Below are positions 5,371 through 5,895 of a DNA stretch of 5,895 nt, in pieces; position 1 is the first letter of the stretch; each line of letters opens with the position of its first letter. The notes below the pieces were generated by a model. The model worked only from the letters and a program-made list of their open reading frames with translations. It was not told the origin of the DNA and searched no databases. This DNA comes from Globobulimina sp. (lineage: Eukaryota; Foraminifera; Rotaliida): assembly GCA_003354225.1 (NCBI GenBank), contig PIVH01000410.1:1-5895 (forward strand). Reading direction: 5' to 3'. The translations under genes and the position numbers were made by a program.

Positions 5371-5895
5371 ATGTCTGCAAAATTAACAAAAATGGAAAAA
5401 GCTCAAACGATTTTGGGACAAGATTGGGACAAGATTTTGGAACATAATCTCAGAGAAACAGAAGATTGGGACAAGTTTTGGGCTACTACCAAATTGCAAA
5501 TCGATTCGAGAATCAAAAGAACCAAGAAACACAAAGATAACACACATTCACATTGCTGCAATTGCAAATTGAAATGCTTTCTGATCTCATTCCTGTTGCT
5601 TTTATTAGTAATCATATTAATTACTTGTTTGCTGCATACGCATAAAAATAACACACCTGCACAGTCCGCCGCAGGTATGGAATATCTCTATTTTGTTTAC
5701 CTTCGCACACTGAAAACAAAAACAAAGCAGCTCCAAATCCAACTTATAACTATCAATGGCAGTATCGCGATGCGGGTGGAATATGGACAGATTATGATCC
5801 ACTGATAAACACAGCAATGAACCAGCTCGCGATCGGTGGGGTTTATTCTTTCCAAGTGTCAGCTGGCCAGGATTATGAAATAAAAAAAGACACTC
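5371..5895 (+). CDS. Single-pass membrane protein with a WWE domain (3' end outside window)
   Basis: Exon 1 (5371-5674) and exon 2 (5731 to the edge) give 156 codons so far. ATG 5371 has A at -3, and the nearest upstream in-frame stop is TGA 5338-5340. Residues 1-58 are charged and carry two DWDK motifs (18-21 and 32-35). A basic stretch (48-55) and a Cys cluster (CCNCKLKC, 62-69) lie next to a strong membrane helix at about 70-88 (FLISFLLLLLVIILITCLL). After a short linker, residues about 109-155 match a WWE domain: Trp111 in YQWQY, Trp120 in GIWTDYDP, then GGVYSFQV and GQDYEIKKD. WWE domains bind ADP-ribose-type or ATP ligands and usually sit in ubiquitin ligases or PARP-family proteins. 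Positive charge before the helix predicts N-in topology, placing WWE in the lumen or outside, which is odd. Downstream domains are unseen. Confidence 0.78.
5413..5481 (+). repeat. Imperfect direct repeats encoding DWDK motifs
   Basis: TTGGGACAAGATT occurs at 5413-5425 and again, overlapping by two bases, at 5424-5436. A third near-copy (GATTGGGACAAG plus TTTTGG) lies at 5464-5481. The second and third are in the same frame and encode DWDKIL and DWDKFW. The first is in another frame relative to the protein, so the DNA repeat is not purely a product of protein selection. Confidence 0.75.
5675..5730 (+). other. Spliceosomal intron in the WWE gene (56 bases)
   Basis: The donor GCAG|GTATGG and the acceptor AAAGCAG|CT bracket 56 bases. 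Exon 1 ends after the first base of a codon (phase 1), and splicing restores GCT and opens a frame that runs to the window end and encodes the WWE domain. Without splicing the frame ends at TGA 5803-5805 in unrelated sequence. The acceptor has no T tract right next to it, but a pyrimidine-rich stretch lies at about 5684-5704. The WWE signature in exon 2 is the main support. Confidence 0.82.

Noticed and set aside
5675-5805. Unspliced C-terminus of the membrane protein ending at TGA 5803-5805
   Set aside because: The GT-AG intron at 5675-5730 restores a frame with a WWE signature; the read-through tail resembles nothing. It remains possible as a retained-intron isoform.
5403-5817. Minus-strand frames at 5403-5654 and 5617-5817
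   Set aside because: They are antisense to the WWE gene exons, and apparent hydrophobic or Cys-rich parts mirror the membrane helix and repeats of the real gene.
1-5895. CRISPR arrays, tRNA or rRNA genes, transposons or viral genes
   Set aside because: No spaced repeats, cloverleaf-like segments, terminal repeats, or transposase, integrase or viral protein motifs were seen on either strand.

Overview
The window looks like compact, AT-rich nuclear DNA of a eukaryote, probably a protist or a small-genome animal; the exact group cannot be told from the sequence. The reasons are two clear GT-AG introns (76 and 56 bases), a CAMK-like Ser/Thr kinase, an SPFH (band 7) protein with eukaryote-style architecture, a WWE domain, Kozak-like A at -3 at most starts, and no bacterial ribosome binding sites or operon spacing. 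TAG, TGA and TAA all close reading frames and tryptophan is read as TGG, so the standard code fits.

Layout. On the minus strand, 1-279 is the N-terminal end of a gene that leaves the window. It is followed (upstream on that strand) by a roughly 250-base non-coding stretch with an ACTA microsatellite, then by a single-exon 502-residue polytopic membrane protein (531-2039) that I do not recognise. Only 107 bases separate its start from a plus-strand kinase (2147-3256), so the two share a short divergent promoter. The kinase is a single exon with an N-myristoylation-type start, an altered glycine loop and a long, serine-rich activation segment. After an AT-rich spacer comes a two-exon SPFH/coiled-coil protein (3595-4969, intron 4324-4399). 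A 400-base spacer with a TATA box and a 57-codon small ORF leads to the last gene (5371 to the window edge, intron 5675-5730). It encodes a single-pass membrane protein whose C-terminal side, visible only after splicing, is a WWE domain.

Together: four of the five genes have no evident operon-like link. All four that can be assessed nevertheless point to membranes: a polytopic protein, a probably lipid-anchored kinase, a membrane-scaffold SPFH protein, and a membrane-anchored WWE protein. Whether this is more than chance cannot be decided here. The most unusual item is the membrane-anchored WWE protein. WWE domains normally read ADP-ribose or ATP-like ligands in the cytosol or nucleus, but here the charge distribution predicts the WWE domain on the far side of the membrane.
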